Position numbers and translations under genes: made by a program. The notes beneath the pieces are model-generated. The model ran no database searches, was not told the DNA's origin, and was given only the letters and a program-made list of their open reading frames with translations. A stretch of DNA of 64,000 bases from Platanthera guangdongensis (lineage: Eukaryota > Streptophyta > Magnoliopsida > Asparagales > Orchidaceae): contig CM077162.1 in the NCBI GenBank assembly GCA_039583875.1, forward strand, positions 64,601,259-64,665,258, given 5' to 3'. Numbering within the stretch: position 1 is the first letter of the stretch; each line of letters starts with the position of its first letter. Positions 45,244 through 57,490 of this stretch are shown piece after piece.

Positions 45244-46442
45244 CTGACGAATGTGTCATCTGTGTTTATGTACTTGATGAACTGGACATTCAGGGAGTAC
45301 TTGGATGGGTTTGTGATAGTCTTTATTGACGATATCTTGGTATACTCCCAGTCTGAGAATGATCATGTATAACATCTACGTATTGTTCTAGAAACCCTGA
45401 GGAATAATCAGTTGTACGCCAAGTTCTCTAAGTGTGAGTTTTGGATTTCTTCAGTAGTATTCCTTGGTCATGTTGTCAATGGTGAGGGAATCACAGTAGA
45501 TCCGGCAAAGATTGTTGCGATACGGGAGTGGCTTGTGTTGTCTTATGTGGCGGAAGTCCGGGGCTTTTGGGGGCTTGCCGGTTACTACATGTGCTTCGTG
45601 AAGAACTTCTCGTGGATAGCGTTATCTTCCACGACCCTGACGAGGAAGGATCAGGAGTTTTATGGTCACCGACGTGTGCGCAAGCTTTCGAAGAATTGAA
45701 GAGTCGTCTGACCACGATGCCTATTTTGTGCTCCCCATGTAGTATAAAGGGATATGAGATCTACAACTACGCTTCAGGGAGCAGCTTAGGCTGCGTTTTT
45801 CCATAACAGGGGAATGCGATAGCATATGGCTCGCACCAATTGAAGGTACAGGAGAGGAACTATCCGGTCCATGACTTGGAGTTGGCATCCGTGATATTCA
45901 TTCTAATGCTTTGGAGGCACTACCTGTACGACGTGAGAGTCAATATTTGAACCATCCATAAGATCCTGAAGTATCTGCTGGATGAGAAGACTTAAATATG
46001 CACCAGTGGAGGTGGATGGAGTTACTTAGGGACTACACCTTCAAGATACATTCTGTACCTGGAAAAGGTAATACAGTTACGGATGCATTGAGTCACAGGG
46101 TGCCCGCACAGGCTAACAGGATAAGGATGCATGATGAGCATCTTATTCGGGATTTGGAGGCCTTGGAGATCTCTTGTGTTGATAGGAGTTCTAGTGCTCA
46201 AGCATAGGTTAACTGGACAGAAGTGCAGTATGAACTTGTGATAGAGTTTAGCAGGCTTTGGTGTTGGATGACAGCATGAAGCGGTTCATGGCTGAGGCTT
46301 TGGATGGGTCAAATGCCCAATTTACTGCCGATCATAGGCTATTGTGGAAGAACAGACGTTTGTGTGTCCCAAGGGTGGGTAAACTACGGGAGGAATTAAT
46401 GTACGAGGCTCATTACACCAAGCACTCGGTCCACCCGGGGAT
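45244..46442 (+). pseudogene. pol: E pol: RT end, RNase H, integrase start
   Basis: It continues E RT with [55 protein letters not shown] and [11 protein letters not shown]. RNase H remnants follow (YASGSSLGCVF, AYGSHQLKVQERNYPVHDLELASVIF, GDYTFKIHSVPGKGNTVTDAL), then the integrase entry (HDEHLIRDLEAL, NRRLCVPRVGKLREELMYEAHYTKHSVHPG). At least six stops or shifts were seen. It stops at the G insertion. Confidence 0.88.
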
Positions 46443-47880
46443 TGATGAGTCCACATTTTACACTGATGTTTGGACTCATCTGGGCTAGTTTTATCGTCTT
46501 AGCACTACACTTGAGAGCCTTTATTGCTTATATTTGCTTATGTGCCTATTTCATGATTAAGTGCACTATAGGCCCGTTTCTGTGTGCTTTCTGTGTTTCT
46601 TTATTTTTGTTATTCTTTAGCCCTGTCTCGGGGATATGGTGTGCACGTTTTGGTGGCCTATCTGCCTCTTCTGCTGGTGCAGGGGTCGTGTGTGTGCTCC
46701 GGAACCGCTCGGGAGACACCGACGATGCAAGAATACTGCGCACGACTACTGGACTTATTGCGCACGACCACTGGTCGTGGCAACCGATCGTGTGCATTAC
46801 ACTCTCATTTTCCTAATCCTGTCTAGGTAATCGCACGAGCACTGGCCGTAGTGCGCACGACCACTGGTCGTGCGCCACTGCTCGTGCGCATATTGCTGAT
46901 GCTTCTTATCCAGGTTGCAGGTCTATTTGGAAAAGTCGCACGATCATCGACCGAAAGTGCGCACGACCACTGGTCGTGCGCCACTGATCGTGCGCACTGC
47001 TTCTGTTGCCTCCGTATTTAAGGCCATACTCCGCGATTTAGGTCAACGCCTGTCATTTGCTGCGATCGGAGAGTGCACGGGAATCGCCATTTCACTTCTC
47101 CAGCTGCTCCATCACCTCCACCTTCGTCAGGAGGCCATTTCCAACTACTCCGAAGCTTTTCAAACTCTCCGGCGAAGCCCTCGGCCATTGACGACTTCAA
47201 CTCCAAGCTTTCCTCCGGAGTTGGTGAAGTAGACAACCTAGAGAACGGACTTAAAGGCCTTCGAGGTGACAGCTCGTTGGTACCGGAAACCTCCTTGGAC
47301 TGAGCCCGGAAGCGGATTGACAACTCGCTACTCCGGCCACGACCCGCGGTGGATCTTCACTCTCTTTTGGTTTACTCCTCTTCCCCTTCCTCTGTAGTAT
47401 GGAATGGTTTAAGCATTGTAATGAACACTTCCATCCATGAACATCAAGTTTATTTTATATCTAATGGAATGTTAGTATTTTCTTATGCTTGTGAGTAGTG
47501 TCTGTGAATGCGCCTCGCTCACCCCACATCCACTCCATTCCCGTGTCTTATCCGATTGCACTCCACACAAGAACAATTCAATCCATTAGCTTCTCATCCA
47601 CTCGCCCAACCGAAGTTCGGCATCGCGGCTGAAACACCCACTCCACCTTGCGAAGCGGTGCCTTCGACCCGCATAGCTTTTACTAGTTCAGTAGATCAAA
47701 CATCCACAATCTCCCAAGTCCTCTATTTTCTCTTTTTCTATTTATAACTCTCATAACGATATTTTTTGTACTGTTGTCGTTCTATGCTAATTGAATTCCT
47801 CAAGAGACCGACACTCGGGGATTTATTCCCAAAACTTTATTACTTGTACGACCGGTGCGCTTGCCGATTTATACGCATCA
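46443..47880 (+). repeat. G 5' LTR
   Basis: The promoter side has two copies of a perfect 23-bp palindrome (arms GCGCACGACCA and TGGTCGTGCGC around a central C) at 46853-46875 and 46959-46981. Related words such as ATCGCACGAGCACTGG surround them. A TATA-like TATTTAAG follows at 47015-47022. The end matches LTR X. Confidence 0.92.
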
Positions 47881-47886
47881 AGTTTT

Positions 47887-47904
47887 TGGCGCCGTTGTCG
47901 GGGA
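47887..47904 (+). promoter_or_regulatory. G primer binding site, tRNA-Asp
   Basis: TGGCGCCGTTGTCGGGGA has one mismatch to the tRNA-Asp complement and lies six bases after the LTR. Confidence 0.9.
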
Positions 47905-48079
47905 ATGCAACTGTAGAGCGACTCAGAATGACTTAAAATATTCTTATAAGAGTTATTGTTGTTTTTTTTGTTGTTGACTGCTGTTTCCTTCTAGTGTGTA
48001 GTGTTTGCCATAGTGAATGCAGGGTCGAGGCACAGGAGATCTAGTAGCCTATTAGCCCTTTTCATTCAAGCCACTCTCA

Positions 48080-48865
48080 ATGACTACAATTCAGCAGCAG
48101 ACTTATAAAGCAAGCCTTATCAACCTCACATACCGAGCAGAAACGGGAAATAATAGTTTCGACATCTCGCCAGACCTCATTGAATACATCATCGAAAACT
48201 GTCAATTCAGTGGAGACGGAAAAATAGATGCACTATGCCATGTGCAGCGGTTCTTAGAAATTTACAACACTTGTACGGCAAATGCTGCCAACAACAAGCA
48301 GCAGAGGATCCGACTCTTCTCCTTCTCCATGAAAGACGAAGCAAAGCGATGGTATCAAGATATCCAAAAGGGAATCTCCTCATCCTGGAAACAACTCGAA
48401 GGGAAATTTTTGGCCAAATTCCGACAACCGATGCTAGTAATAAACAATTACAAGGAGCTCATCACCTTCACCCAAAGAAATGAAGAGACCTTGTTCGATA
48501 CATGGGAGCGTTTCCAGTCCCTGCGAAGGGAATGCTGTAGAGTGGAAATGTTAGACATCCTCCTAATCCAAACTTTCTACTTCGGCATCGCAGACAGATT
48601 CCGACCATTACTTGACGTCGCAGCCGGTGGAACTCTGTTTAACAAATCCAGTGAGGATGCCTGGGAAGTTATAGACAACATTGCCCAAACTAGTAGGAAT
48701 TGGAACTCTCCGCCTTCTCCCGACCTTCCGGTAGAGATAAATTCAGTAGTCTCTGATGAAGCCACCGACCACAATCTCTTGTCAAAGACAGAGGAATTTT
48801 TTGCTTACGCGTGCAAAATGATGGAGATGTTCAATGACCAAGCCACCACCATTCAGCGCCTATAA
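48080..48865 (+). CDS. gag: G gag, N-terminal 261 codons
   Basis: ATG at 48080 (MTTIQQQTYKASLINL) opens a 261-codon frame with Athila gag landmarks: ALCHVQRFLEIYNTC, IRLFSFSMKDEAKRWYQDI, WKQLEGKFLAKFRQP, LFDTWERFQSLRREC, FYFGIADRFRPLLDVAAGGTLF. It ends at TAA 48863-48865. Gag-like text (the MRLRSGKSLER phrase at 48935) continues afterward, so the stop may be a mutation and native gag longer. The role would be the particle shell. An upstream ATG at 48018 closes after about a dozen codons. Confidence 0.82.
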   Translation: MTTIQQQTYKASLINLTYRAETGNNSFDISPDLIEYIIENCQFSGDGKIDALCHVQRFLEIYNTCTANAANNKQQRIRLFSFSMKDEAKRWYQDIQKGISSSWKQLEGKFLAKFRQPMLVINNYKELITFTQRNEETLFDTWERFQSLRRECCRVEMLDILLIQTFYFGIADRFRPLLDVAAGGTLFNKSSEDAWEVIDNIAQTSRNWNSPPSPDLPVEINSVVSDEATDHNLLSKTEEFFAYACKMMEMFNDQATTIQRL

Positions 48866-49527
48866 ACCGCCATAGGGATTCTCATGGAAACGTTATTATG
48901 TTCAGTCAATCAGAAATAGGAAACAGTACATACTATGAGATTGAGAAGCGGAAAAAGCCTAGAGAGGGCCTCGCCTCCTGACCCTCCCGCACAATCACTC
49001 CGCGAGCCCATCGTCGATTTGATAAAGGAACCTCCGTCCTCACCTACCGCACAAGAACCCATGGTAGTACTACAACCTGTGAAGAACCCCGTGAAGCCGC
49101 CATTTCCCCACCGACTGCAAAAAAAAAGGCTGAAAAACAATTTCATAAATTCCTCGAGATCATGAAAGGAGTCCAAATAAGTATACCTCTGACAGAAGCT
49201 ATCACTCAGATCCCAGGATATTCCAAGTTCCTAAAGAACCTCATCTCACAGCGTAAATCTTTAGAAGGACTGAAAACGATCAATCTCACTGAAGAATGCT
49301 CAACTCTCCTGGCCAACTATTTCCCAACCAAACGAAGAGATCCGGGCAGTTTTACCATCCCCTGCAGAATTGGCCTCCACCGATTCGGACGCGCATTATA
49401 TGATTTGGGAGCTTCAATAAATCTAATGCCGCTCTCCATCTTCCGCGAGCTAGGAGTTGGGATTCTACAGCCCACCCACTTGAGGTTACAATTACCTGAC
49501 AGATCGGTAAAAAACCGGCCGGAATAG
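48866..49527 (+). pseudogene. G gag tail and protease start
   Basis: MRLRSGKSLERASPPDP and a proline-rich linker run to 49165. After a frame change, GVQISIPLTEAITQIPGYSKFLKNL leads into the protease (FGRALYDLGASINLMPLSIFRELGVG). An extra or missing base in an A run near 49512 closes the frame at 49527. Confidence 0.82.
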
Positions 49528-51450
49528 TCGAAGATCTTACTGTCATGGTCAACAACCTCGCCTTCCCAGCAGATTTCGTCATTCCCGACATGATGGCCGA
49601 TCCCAAAGTGCCTATAATACTAGGACGGCCCTTCCTTTCCACGACCCGTGCCATTATCAACATTGACCAAGGAGAGCTCACCCTAAACCTGGGGGAAGAA
49701 ACGATCTCTTTCAACATCCACGAACCTTCCCAACATCTCAGAATCAGTAATTGCGACGAAGCAGATTTGATCGACGAACCAGACATGTATAGCGAAATGA
49801 TTCTTGACCCAGCCGAGCCAGTGTGGGAAGAGGAGGATGCATCCGACACAACCACCCACACTAATGTCCCGAGAACCCCGCATCCAACCAAAGAACCTTT
49901 CATCACATCTACCGTCACAACCACTGCCACAACTCTGAAGCCACTACCCGAATCCCTGAAATACGCTTTCTTAGAGGAAGGAACAGCGTGCCCATTCATT
50001 ATCTCTGCATCCCTCTCCGTTGACAACAAACTCTCCTTGGTCGATGTCTTAAAGAAATACAAAAATGTTTCTGGACGTTCATTAGCCGACATAAAAGGGA
50101 TCAACCCGACATTTTGTATGCACAAGATTCTACTTGAAGATCAATACAAGCCGTTGGCACAACCTCAAAGGATACTGAACCCCAAGATGCATGAAGTGGT
50201 ACAGACAAAAGTAATAAAATTGCTTGATGCAGATATCATTTACCCCATCAGCGATAGCAAATGGGTCAGCCCAGTGCAAGTGGTGCCCAAAAAGGACAGG
50301 ATTACTGTGGTGGCCAACGAAAATAATGAATTATTACCCACCCACGTGGTCACCGGGTGGAGTGTTTGCATAGACTACCGGAAACTGAATGAGGCCACCC
50401 GCAAAGATCATTTCCCGCTACCCTTCATCGACCAAGTGCTGGAAAAATTGGCCGGTCAGGAATACAATTGTTTCATCGATAGGTACTCAGCATACAATCA
50501 AATCACAGTTGACCCCGATGACCAAGACAAAACGACGTTTACATGCCCTTCTAGCAACTTCGTGTTCAGGAGAATGCCATTCGGATTGTGCAACGGCCCA
50601 GCAACCTTCCAGCGATGCGTGATTGCCATCTTCGGTGACATGATTGGAGACTTTCTCGAAGTCTTCATGGACGATTTTTCCCTTTTCGGTAACAGCTTCG
50701 ATTCCTGCCTCGCAAACCTAGACAAAGCTCTGAAGCGTTGTGAGGATACAAACCTCGTCTTGAATTGGGAAAAATGCCATTTCATGTTTCGCGAGGGCAT
50801 TGTCTTTGGCCACAAAGTCTCTCACAGGGGGCTCGAAGTCGACCAAGCAAAAGTCAGTATCATCAAAAATCTTCCTCCTCCATCTTCCGCCAAGGGGATC
50901 CGCAGCTTCTTGGGACATGCCGGTTTGTACAGAAGATTCATCAGTGATTTCTCATCCATATCCAAGCCCCTCACAAATTTGCTGGCCAAGGACATCCCGT
51001 TTGACTTTGACAAAAAATGTATGCAGGCCTTCGAGACTCTCAAAGATCGACTCATCTCCGCTCCAATCTTGGTGGCACCAGATTGGACTTTGCCTTTCGA
51101 AGTCATGTGCGACGCAAGCGATGTTGTAGTCGGAGCAGTGCTCGGTCAAAGGAAAAAACAAAATCTTTCATACTATCTCCTACGCCAGCCAGACACTCAA
51201 CGATGCTCAACTGAATTATACCACTACGGAAAAGGAGCTATTGGCAGTAATCTTCGCTTTCGAAAAATTCCATTCGTACCTATTGTTATCTAAGGTCATT
51301 GTGTACACTGACCATGCCACACTAAGGTATTTATTCAAAAAAAATATGCCAAGCCCCGACTAATCCGTTGGATTCTTCTACTACAGGAATATGACATCGA
51401 GATCCGAGATAAGAAAGGGGTCGAAAACGTCATCGCCGATCACCTATCAA
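49528..51450 (+). pseudogene. pol: G protease end, RT and RNase H
   Basis: A 582-codon frame (49545-51293) starts in the protease end (FPADFVIPDMMADPKVPIILGRPFLS). It includes an acidic linker and the full RT (INPTFCMHKILLED, VSPVQVVPKKDRITVV, CIDYRKLNEATRKDHFP, FRRMPFGLCNGPATFQR, EVFMDDFSLFGNSF, LGHAGLYRRFISDFSS). RNase H begins (FEVMCDASDVVVGAVLGQ). A shift near 51165 moves it to another frame ([35 protein letters not shown]), and a second shift near 51345 leads to [20 protein letters not shown]. The catalytic motif is FMDD. Confidence 0.9.
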
Positions 51451-52866
51451 GATTGGAGAGCGACACCGAAGGAGTTATACCCATCTGCAACCGCAATGAG
51501 ATTGCTGAATGCTTCCCGGATGAAAGATTATTCGCCATCTGTTCGCTCACTCCGACAATCCAGTGGTACGCATATATGGCCAACCACCTTGCTTGCAAAT
51601 CTGTCTCCCCTCACCTGTCATCGCAGCAAAAGCGAAAACTACTGTCCGACGCCAAATATTATTTCTGGGAAGACCCGTTACTATTTCATACTTGCAACGA
51701 CAGCATCATCAGGCGTTGTGTACCCGAGACCGAATTTTAATTCGTCTTAACACACTGCTATGATCGGGAGGCCGGCGGTCATTTCGGCGCCACCCGAACA
51801 GCACGCAAGATACTGCAATGTGGCCTATTTTGGCCAACCCTTTTTATAGACACACAAGCTTACGTCGCAAAATGCAATGAATGCCAAAGGACAGGAAATA
51901 TCTCCAAGAGGGATGAAATGCCTCTCAACAATATGCTCGTCTGCGAACCAGTCGACGTTTCGGGAATCGACTTCATGGGACACTTCCCAATGTCGCATGG
52001 AAAACTCTATATTATTGTCACAGTAGACTATGTTTCCAAATGGGTCGAAGCCGAAGCTGTCGCCGCAAATGATGCCCGCACCATTTTGAATTTCATGCAC
52101 AAGAACATTTTCTCTCGATTCGGCGCCCCGCGCACCATCATCAGCGACGGCGGGAGCCATTTTTGCGACAAGTCGTTCTTTCAACTCATGAAGAAATTTG
52201 GAGTCCACCACAAAATCTCTCTTGCCTACCATCCCCAAACCTATGGGCAAGTCGAGGTCTCCAACCGCGAGCTCAAAAGAATCATCGAAAAATCCATCCA
52301 TTCCAACAGAAAAGAGTGGGCCAAGAAGGTCGACGACGCCTTATGGGCGTACAGAACCACCTTCAAAACCCCTATCAGTATGACTTCTTTTCAACTCGTC
52401 TACGGAAAAGCTTGCCACTTACCAGTCGAGCTGGAACACAAAGTGCTATGGGCAACCAAATTACTAAACATGGACATCGAAGCCGCAACAGATAAGCGCC
52501 GCACTCAACTGAACGAATTAGAGGAGCTCCGGCATTTTGCATACGAAAATGCGCGGATATACAAAGAAAGAACAAATAATGGCATGACCGTCACATCATC
52601 CCCAAAGACTTCCAACTAGGAGACCAAGTCCTGCTGTACAATTCCCGCCTTCGATTATTTCCCGGCAAGCTCAAATCGCGGTGGAGCGGCCCTTTCACAG
52701 TGATCGGAGTCTCCCCTTTTGGCGCCATCGAAATAGTCGGGAAAAGCGGAGACATTTTCAAAGTCAATGGGCACCGGTTCAAATTATATGATGGCGGCGC
52801 AACCACAGGCGACTCTCAAAGCTTGCAGCTCGCCGACCCCAAGCAAAGTAATATCGACACTCCTTG
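51451..52866 (+). pseudogene. pol: G integrase
   Basis: The entry segment ([40 protein letters not shown]) runs to TAA at 51738-51740. Past a frame change the zinc module ([17 protein letters not shown] ... CNECQRTGN) and the catalytic core follow: [38 protein letters not shown]. The core is open to 52619 and, after one more shift, continues to the C-terminus ([32 protein letters not shown]), ending near 52866. Confidence 0.9.
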
Positions 52867-54754
52867 ATTGACAATGGCAGCACCGCCAACTGCGGACCAC
52901 CCCTCCACTCTGCAGCTCCCCTGCACATTTGTTTCACCACATTTTGTACCTCTTGAACATATTTGAGCTTTTCTATTTTTTTATTTTTTCTTTTAAACTG
53001 CAACGAACTTTGTCTTTAAACTGCTAATACAGGTATTTGGTCCACCTTAAGGACGGTAAACAAAAGGGCTTTTGGGAGACAACCCAAGTTGGACCGTTTG
53101 GTCCTATATTTAGTTTTGAGCTCTTTTTATATATTCATATATTTCTGTTTCCATATTTTGTTTGGCTGGCATCCTTCAATCGCAGGTGCAGGAATATTTG
53201 AGGGGCGGCAACTTGGCCGCACTTGGACATCTCATTGCACGACTGGTATGCTCAATTTTGAGCATATGTACTTCCTACCCTAGCTATTTATCATATTTGG
53301 AATGCTTATTTTTACTAGTTGTCGATTTTAAGTCTGGGGGGGAGAGCATGCATGTGGTCACTACACCACACTTTCTGTTGCATACCAGTTTGTTGTTTAC
53401 TTATTTCTTGATTTCTATTGCACGCACTGAATCACCCAAACGAGTGCACTCTTACCCACGCGCACAACCCGAGTCAAATTTATTGTTTTTGTGTAAACTT
53501 TAAAATTGTGGTGCTAGCTTAGGATTTCAGGATTGAGTAGTTCGAAACTCATGTAGTGTTCCTAATCGAGTACTCATGGTTTGTGTAGAATTAGGATAGA
53601 ATCAATTTTTCTTTATGCTCGTAGATTTATATTTTCTGCAAACGTAAATATTGTTTGTACTGCTCAAAATCTGAATCTGGGGTAATCGAACGATAATGTA
53701 GGAATGTGTATAGCCGCCACTAGACTCATATTGCTCGAGTCAGGAGGAAGGATCATCTTTCTCGGTGGCTAAGAACTTGCCCTAAGCTACTCTCGAAGCA
53801 TTGGTGCACGGTTAGTCAAGCGTGAGCATGACCTAGGCCTTCATTTTGGCTAGTTTGAGCCTTGTTTAGCCTTTCCTACCTGTTAACCATTGCATGCCAA
53901 ATTTGGGCCTACCCTTCCTTTGATCCAGCTCCACTCACATTCACCAAGGCCTGAAGCTAAACCCACCATCGTAATCAAATGCTTGAGCTGATTTGTATTT
54001 TCTGTTTTGCCGAGGTTGTGATAAGTGGACATTGTTTTTAGGGGTGCTGAATTCATTCACATTTTGATTGCTACATTTGGAGATTGCAAGCGCAGAAAAA
54101 GAAAAAATTAACAAAAATAAAAAGCCGATTAGCGCAAAAGAGAGAAAAATCTGAAAGAATTGCTTTGAGAATTCTTTCCCCATCCTCTTTATTGACTTTG
54201 GTCGGGTTCGGCCGTGTTCACGCCCGGTTTTCAAGCTCAGTCTGGGGGCGTGTGCCCCGTTCATTTCTAAGTGGCTGTATTGGTTTGGGTTTAATTCGCT
54301 CGCTTTGGTTGCATAGAGCCTTCATGTTTATCTTTGACTACCAAGCCTTCGCCTAAGCCCCATTTTATCCTATAAGTCCTACTGATTCACACTTGAGTCT
54401 AACCCGCGCCGTGGAGAGAGTGTGAATGTGCAAGCATATGGTCCCCGACATTGGTGGATTCCTTTGGAGGTGATCCTGAGTCCCGCACTTTGGCAATGCT
54501 CACCTTAGTGGCCTGCCTACTTTCTTCCTACACATGATCGCAAGATTCTGCAGAATTCTAATTTTGAGCAATTACAATATTTATTTACGTCTGTCGAATA
54601 GTTTAAACTACGTCGTATAATTAAAAAGTTTTTCTATTATATTTTCTATGCCCCTGATGTATTTGATTTCTCGTCTTACTTCTTTTTGAAATTCTTGAGC
54701 CAGTTAGCTATTTTCTAGTCCACGGAGTGATGATTTGCTCGGGACGTGCAAATG
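52867..54754 (+). other. G 3' non-coding region
   Basis: This is 1.9 kb where some Athila elements carry an env-like ORF. I find no convincing protein; the longest frames are short and compositionally random. It contains an internal PPT-like tract (CGATTTTAAGTCTGGGGG..., 53325-53346), and a third similar tract (TCAGTCTGGGGGCG) near 54240. Confidence 0.7.
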
Positions 54755-54770
54755 GTTAAGTCTGGGGGTG
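54755..54770 (+). promoter_or_regulatory. G polypurine tract
   Basis: GTTAAGTCTGGGGGTG directly precedes the TGATGAGTCC start of the 3' LTR. Confidence 0.85.
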
Positions 54771-56190
54771 TGATGAGTCCACATTTTACACTGATTTTTG
54801 GACTCATCTGGGCCAGTTTTATCGTCTTAGCACTACACTTGAGAGCCTTTATTGCTTATATTTGCTTATGTGCCTATTTCACGATTAAGTGCACTGTAGG
54901 CCCGTTTCTGTGTGCTTTCTGTGTTTCTTTACTTTTGTTATTCTTTAGCCCTGTCTTGGGGATGTGGTGTGCACATTTTGGTGGCCTATCTGCCTCTTCT
55001 GCTGGTGTAAGGGTCGTGTGTGTGCTCCGGAACCGCTCAGGAGACACCGACGATGCAGTAATACTGCGCACGACCACTGGACTTATTGCGCCACCGATCA
55101 TGCGCATTACACTCTCATTTTCCTAATCCTGTCTAGGTAATCGCACGAGCACTGGCCATAGTGCGCACGACCACTGGTCGTGCGCCACTACTCGTGCGCA
55201 TATTGCTGATGCTTCTTATTCAGGTTGCAGGTCTATTTGGAAAAGTCGCACGATCATCGACCGACAGTGCGCACGACCACTGGTCGTGCGCCACTGATCG
55301 TGCGCACTGCTTCTGCTGCCTCCGTATTTAAGGCCCTGCTCCATGATTTAGGTCAACGCCTGTCATTTTCTGCGATCGGAGAGTGCACGGGAATCGCCAT
55401 TTCACTTCTCCAGCTGCTCCATCACCTCCACCTTCGTTGGGAGGCCATTGCCAACTACTCCGAAGCTTTTCAAACTCTCCGGCGAAGCCCTCGGCCATTG
55501 AGGACTTCAACTCCAAGCTTTCCTCCGGAGTTGGTGAAGTAGACAACCTAGAGAACAGACTTAAAGGCCTTCGAGGTTTCAGCTCGTTGGTACCGGAAGC
55601 CTCCTTGGACTGAGCCCGGAAGCTGATTGACAACTCGCTACTTCGGCCACGACCCGCGGTGGATCTTCACGCTCTTTTGGTTTACTCCTCTTCCCCTTCC
55701 TATATAGTATGGAATGGTTTAAGCATTGTAATAAACACTTCCATCCATGAACATCAAGTTTATTTTATATCTAATGGAATGTTAGTATTTTCTTATGCTT
55801 GTGAGTAGTGTATGTGAATGCGCCTCGCTCACCCCACATCCAGTCCATTCCCGTGTCTTATCCGATTGCACTCCACACAAAAACACTTCAATCCATTAGC
55901 TTCCCGTCCACTCGCCCAACCGAAGTTCGGCATCACGGCCGAAACACCCACTCCACCTTGCGAAGCGGTGCCTTCGACCCGCATATCTTTTACTAGCTCA
56001 GTAGATCAAACATCCACAATCTCCCAAGTCCTCTATTTTATCTTTTTCTATTTATAACTCTCATAACGATATTTTCTGTACTATTTCCGTTCTACGCTAA
56101 TTGCATTCCTCAAGAGACCGACACTCGGGGATTTATTCCCAAAACTTTATTACTTGTGCGACCGGTGCGCTTGCCGATTTATACGCATCA
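54771..56190 (+). repeat. G 3' LTR
   Basis: At 1420 bp it is close to the 5' LTR (1438 bp). The 23-bp palindrome recurs at 55163-55185 and 55269-55291, and TATTTAAG at 55325-55332. It lacks a short stretch near 55085-55095 present in the 5' copy around 46760-46790. Confidence 0.92.
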
Positions 56191-57409
56191 GGGAGAACAA
56201 AGATGTACAAAGATATGAAAAAGTTATTCTGGTGGCAAGGACTGAAAAAGGACATAACGTTGTATGTGGCGAAGTGTCAAACTTCCGCTTTGGTGAAGGA
56301 TGAATTCCAGAAGCCCGGAGGATTCTTGAAATCTTTGCCTACAGCAGAATGGATGTTCGACGATATATCCATGGATTTCGTGCATGGATTACCGAGATCA
56401 CAGAAGGGAAACGACGCCATCTAGGTGAGTGTTGATCGTTTGATGAAAGTGTCACACTTCATTCGGAATATAAAGGACAATTCAGTGGAAAAGCTGGCAA
56501 AGTTGTATGTGGATAATATAGTACGACTACATGGTGTGCCCCGTAGCATCGTTAGTGACCAAGATGGGTGCTTCACATCTAATGATTGGAGGCTAATACA
56601 TCAATTGTTGGGTACCAAGCTGAAACTCAGTACGGCCTTTCATCTACAGACGGATGGTCAGACTGAGAGGGTAACAAGATGATGGGGGACATGCTTCGCA
56701 TGTGCACCCTAGACTTCCGAAAAAGGTGGGAGGATCACAGATATATGATCGAGTTCGCTTACAAGAACAGCTACAGGAAAGAATTCAAATGGCGCCCTTT
56801 GAGGCCCTATATGGTACAAAGTGTCACACTGCGTTGTCATGGTTGGAGACAGGCGAGTCAAAGTTGTATAAGCAGAAGGAAGTCGAGTATGCGAATTTAG
56901 TTGTTCGAATGATCTGAGAGCGGTTACTGATCGCTCAGGATAGGCAGGCTAAGTATTATAATGCCAAGTACAGGAACATTGGGTTCGCCGTGGGAGATTG
57001 GGAATACTTGAAGATCAAACCGTTCAAAGGTCTGTCAAAGATTTGACGCTTGAAAAAGCCGAGTCCAAGATACCTTGGGCCATTTGAGATACTAGAGCGT
57101 GTTGGCGAAGTCGCATATCGGTTTAAACTTTCAACGGAACTAAGTGGTCTGCACGATGTATTCCACACATCAGTCTTGTGGAAGGCGATGCACGAGCCTA
57201 CATAAGTGTTTGTAGTTGACCAAGTACCGATTGATGCTGTTTTGACAACGAGAATCAAGTCCATTCGCATTGAGGATGTGGAAGTCAAGCAACTTCGCAA
57301 TAAGTCGATCTGGATGGTCAAGGTCCATTGGGAAAACTGTGGTAGGGAAGAACTGTCATGGGAGAGGGCACAAACCATGAAGGCGGAGTTCCCCGAGTTA
57401 TTCGTATGA
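56191..57409 (+). pseudogene. pol: E integrase and chromodomain-like C-terminus
   Basis: Continuing from 46442, the frame reads TKMYKDMKKLFWWQGLKKDI, CQTSALVKDEFQKPGGF and MDFVHGLPRSQKGND. A TAG (56422-56424) follows, then DRLMKVSHFI, VSDQDGCFTSNDW, TDGQTER, a frame break, and the C-terminus (FAVGDWEYLKIKPFKG, YLGPFEILERVGEVAYRF, LSGLHDVFHTSVL, MVKVHWENCGREELSWERAQTM, PELFV). The zinc module has CQTS where CQTC is expected. The tail matches that of A, so E and A are the same type of chromovirus. Confidence 0.88.
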
Positions 57410-57464
57410 GGTACAAATTTTGTTATTATTACTTCCATAGTTTTACTGCATGGCTTAATTTCGG

Positions 57465-57490
57465 GACGAAATTTTTAAGTGGAGGAGATT
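57465..57490 (+). promoter_or_regulatory. E polypurine tract
   Basis: CGAAATTTTTAAGTGGAGGAGATT, followed at once by TGTAACGCCCC, is the chromovirus PPT and LTR start. Confidence 0.82.

Larger units (their letters stand above)
46443..56190 (+). mobile_element. Element G: full-length Athila-type Ty3/gypsy
   Basis: LTRs at 46443-47880 and 54771-56190 (TGATGAGTCC ... ACGCATCA), a tRNA-Asp PBS, gag, protease, RT, RNase H, integrase, a 1.9-kb 3' non-coding part and a PPT are present. Flanks are GGGAT (46438-46442) and GGGAG (56191-56195), a TSD with one mismatch, and they lie inside the E integrase. Coding regions carry several frame changes. Confidence 0.92.

Noticed and set aside
52867..54754. 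Env-like ORF of Athila element G
   Set aside because: No frame longer than about 110 codons, and none with recognisable domains.
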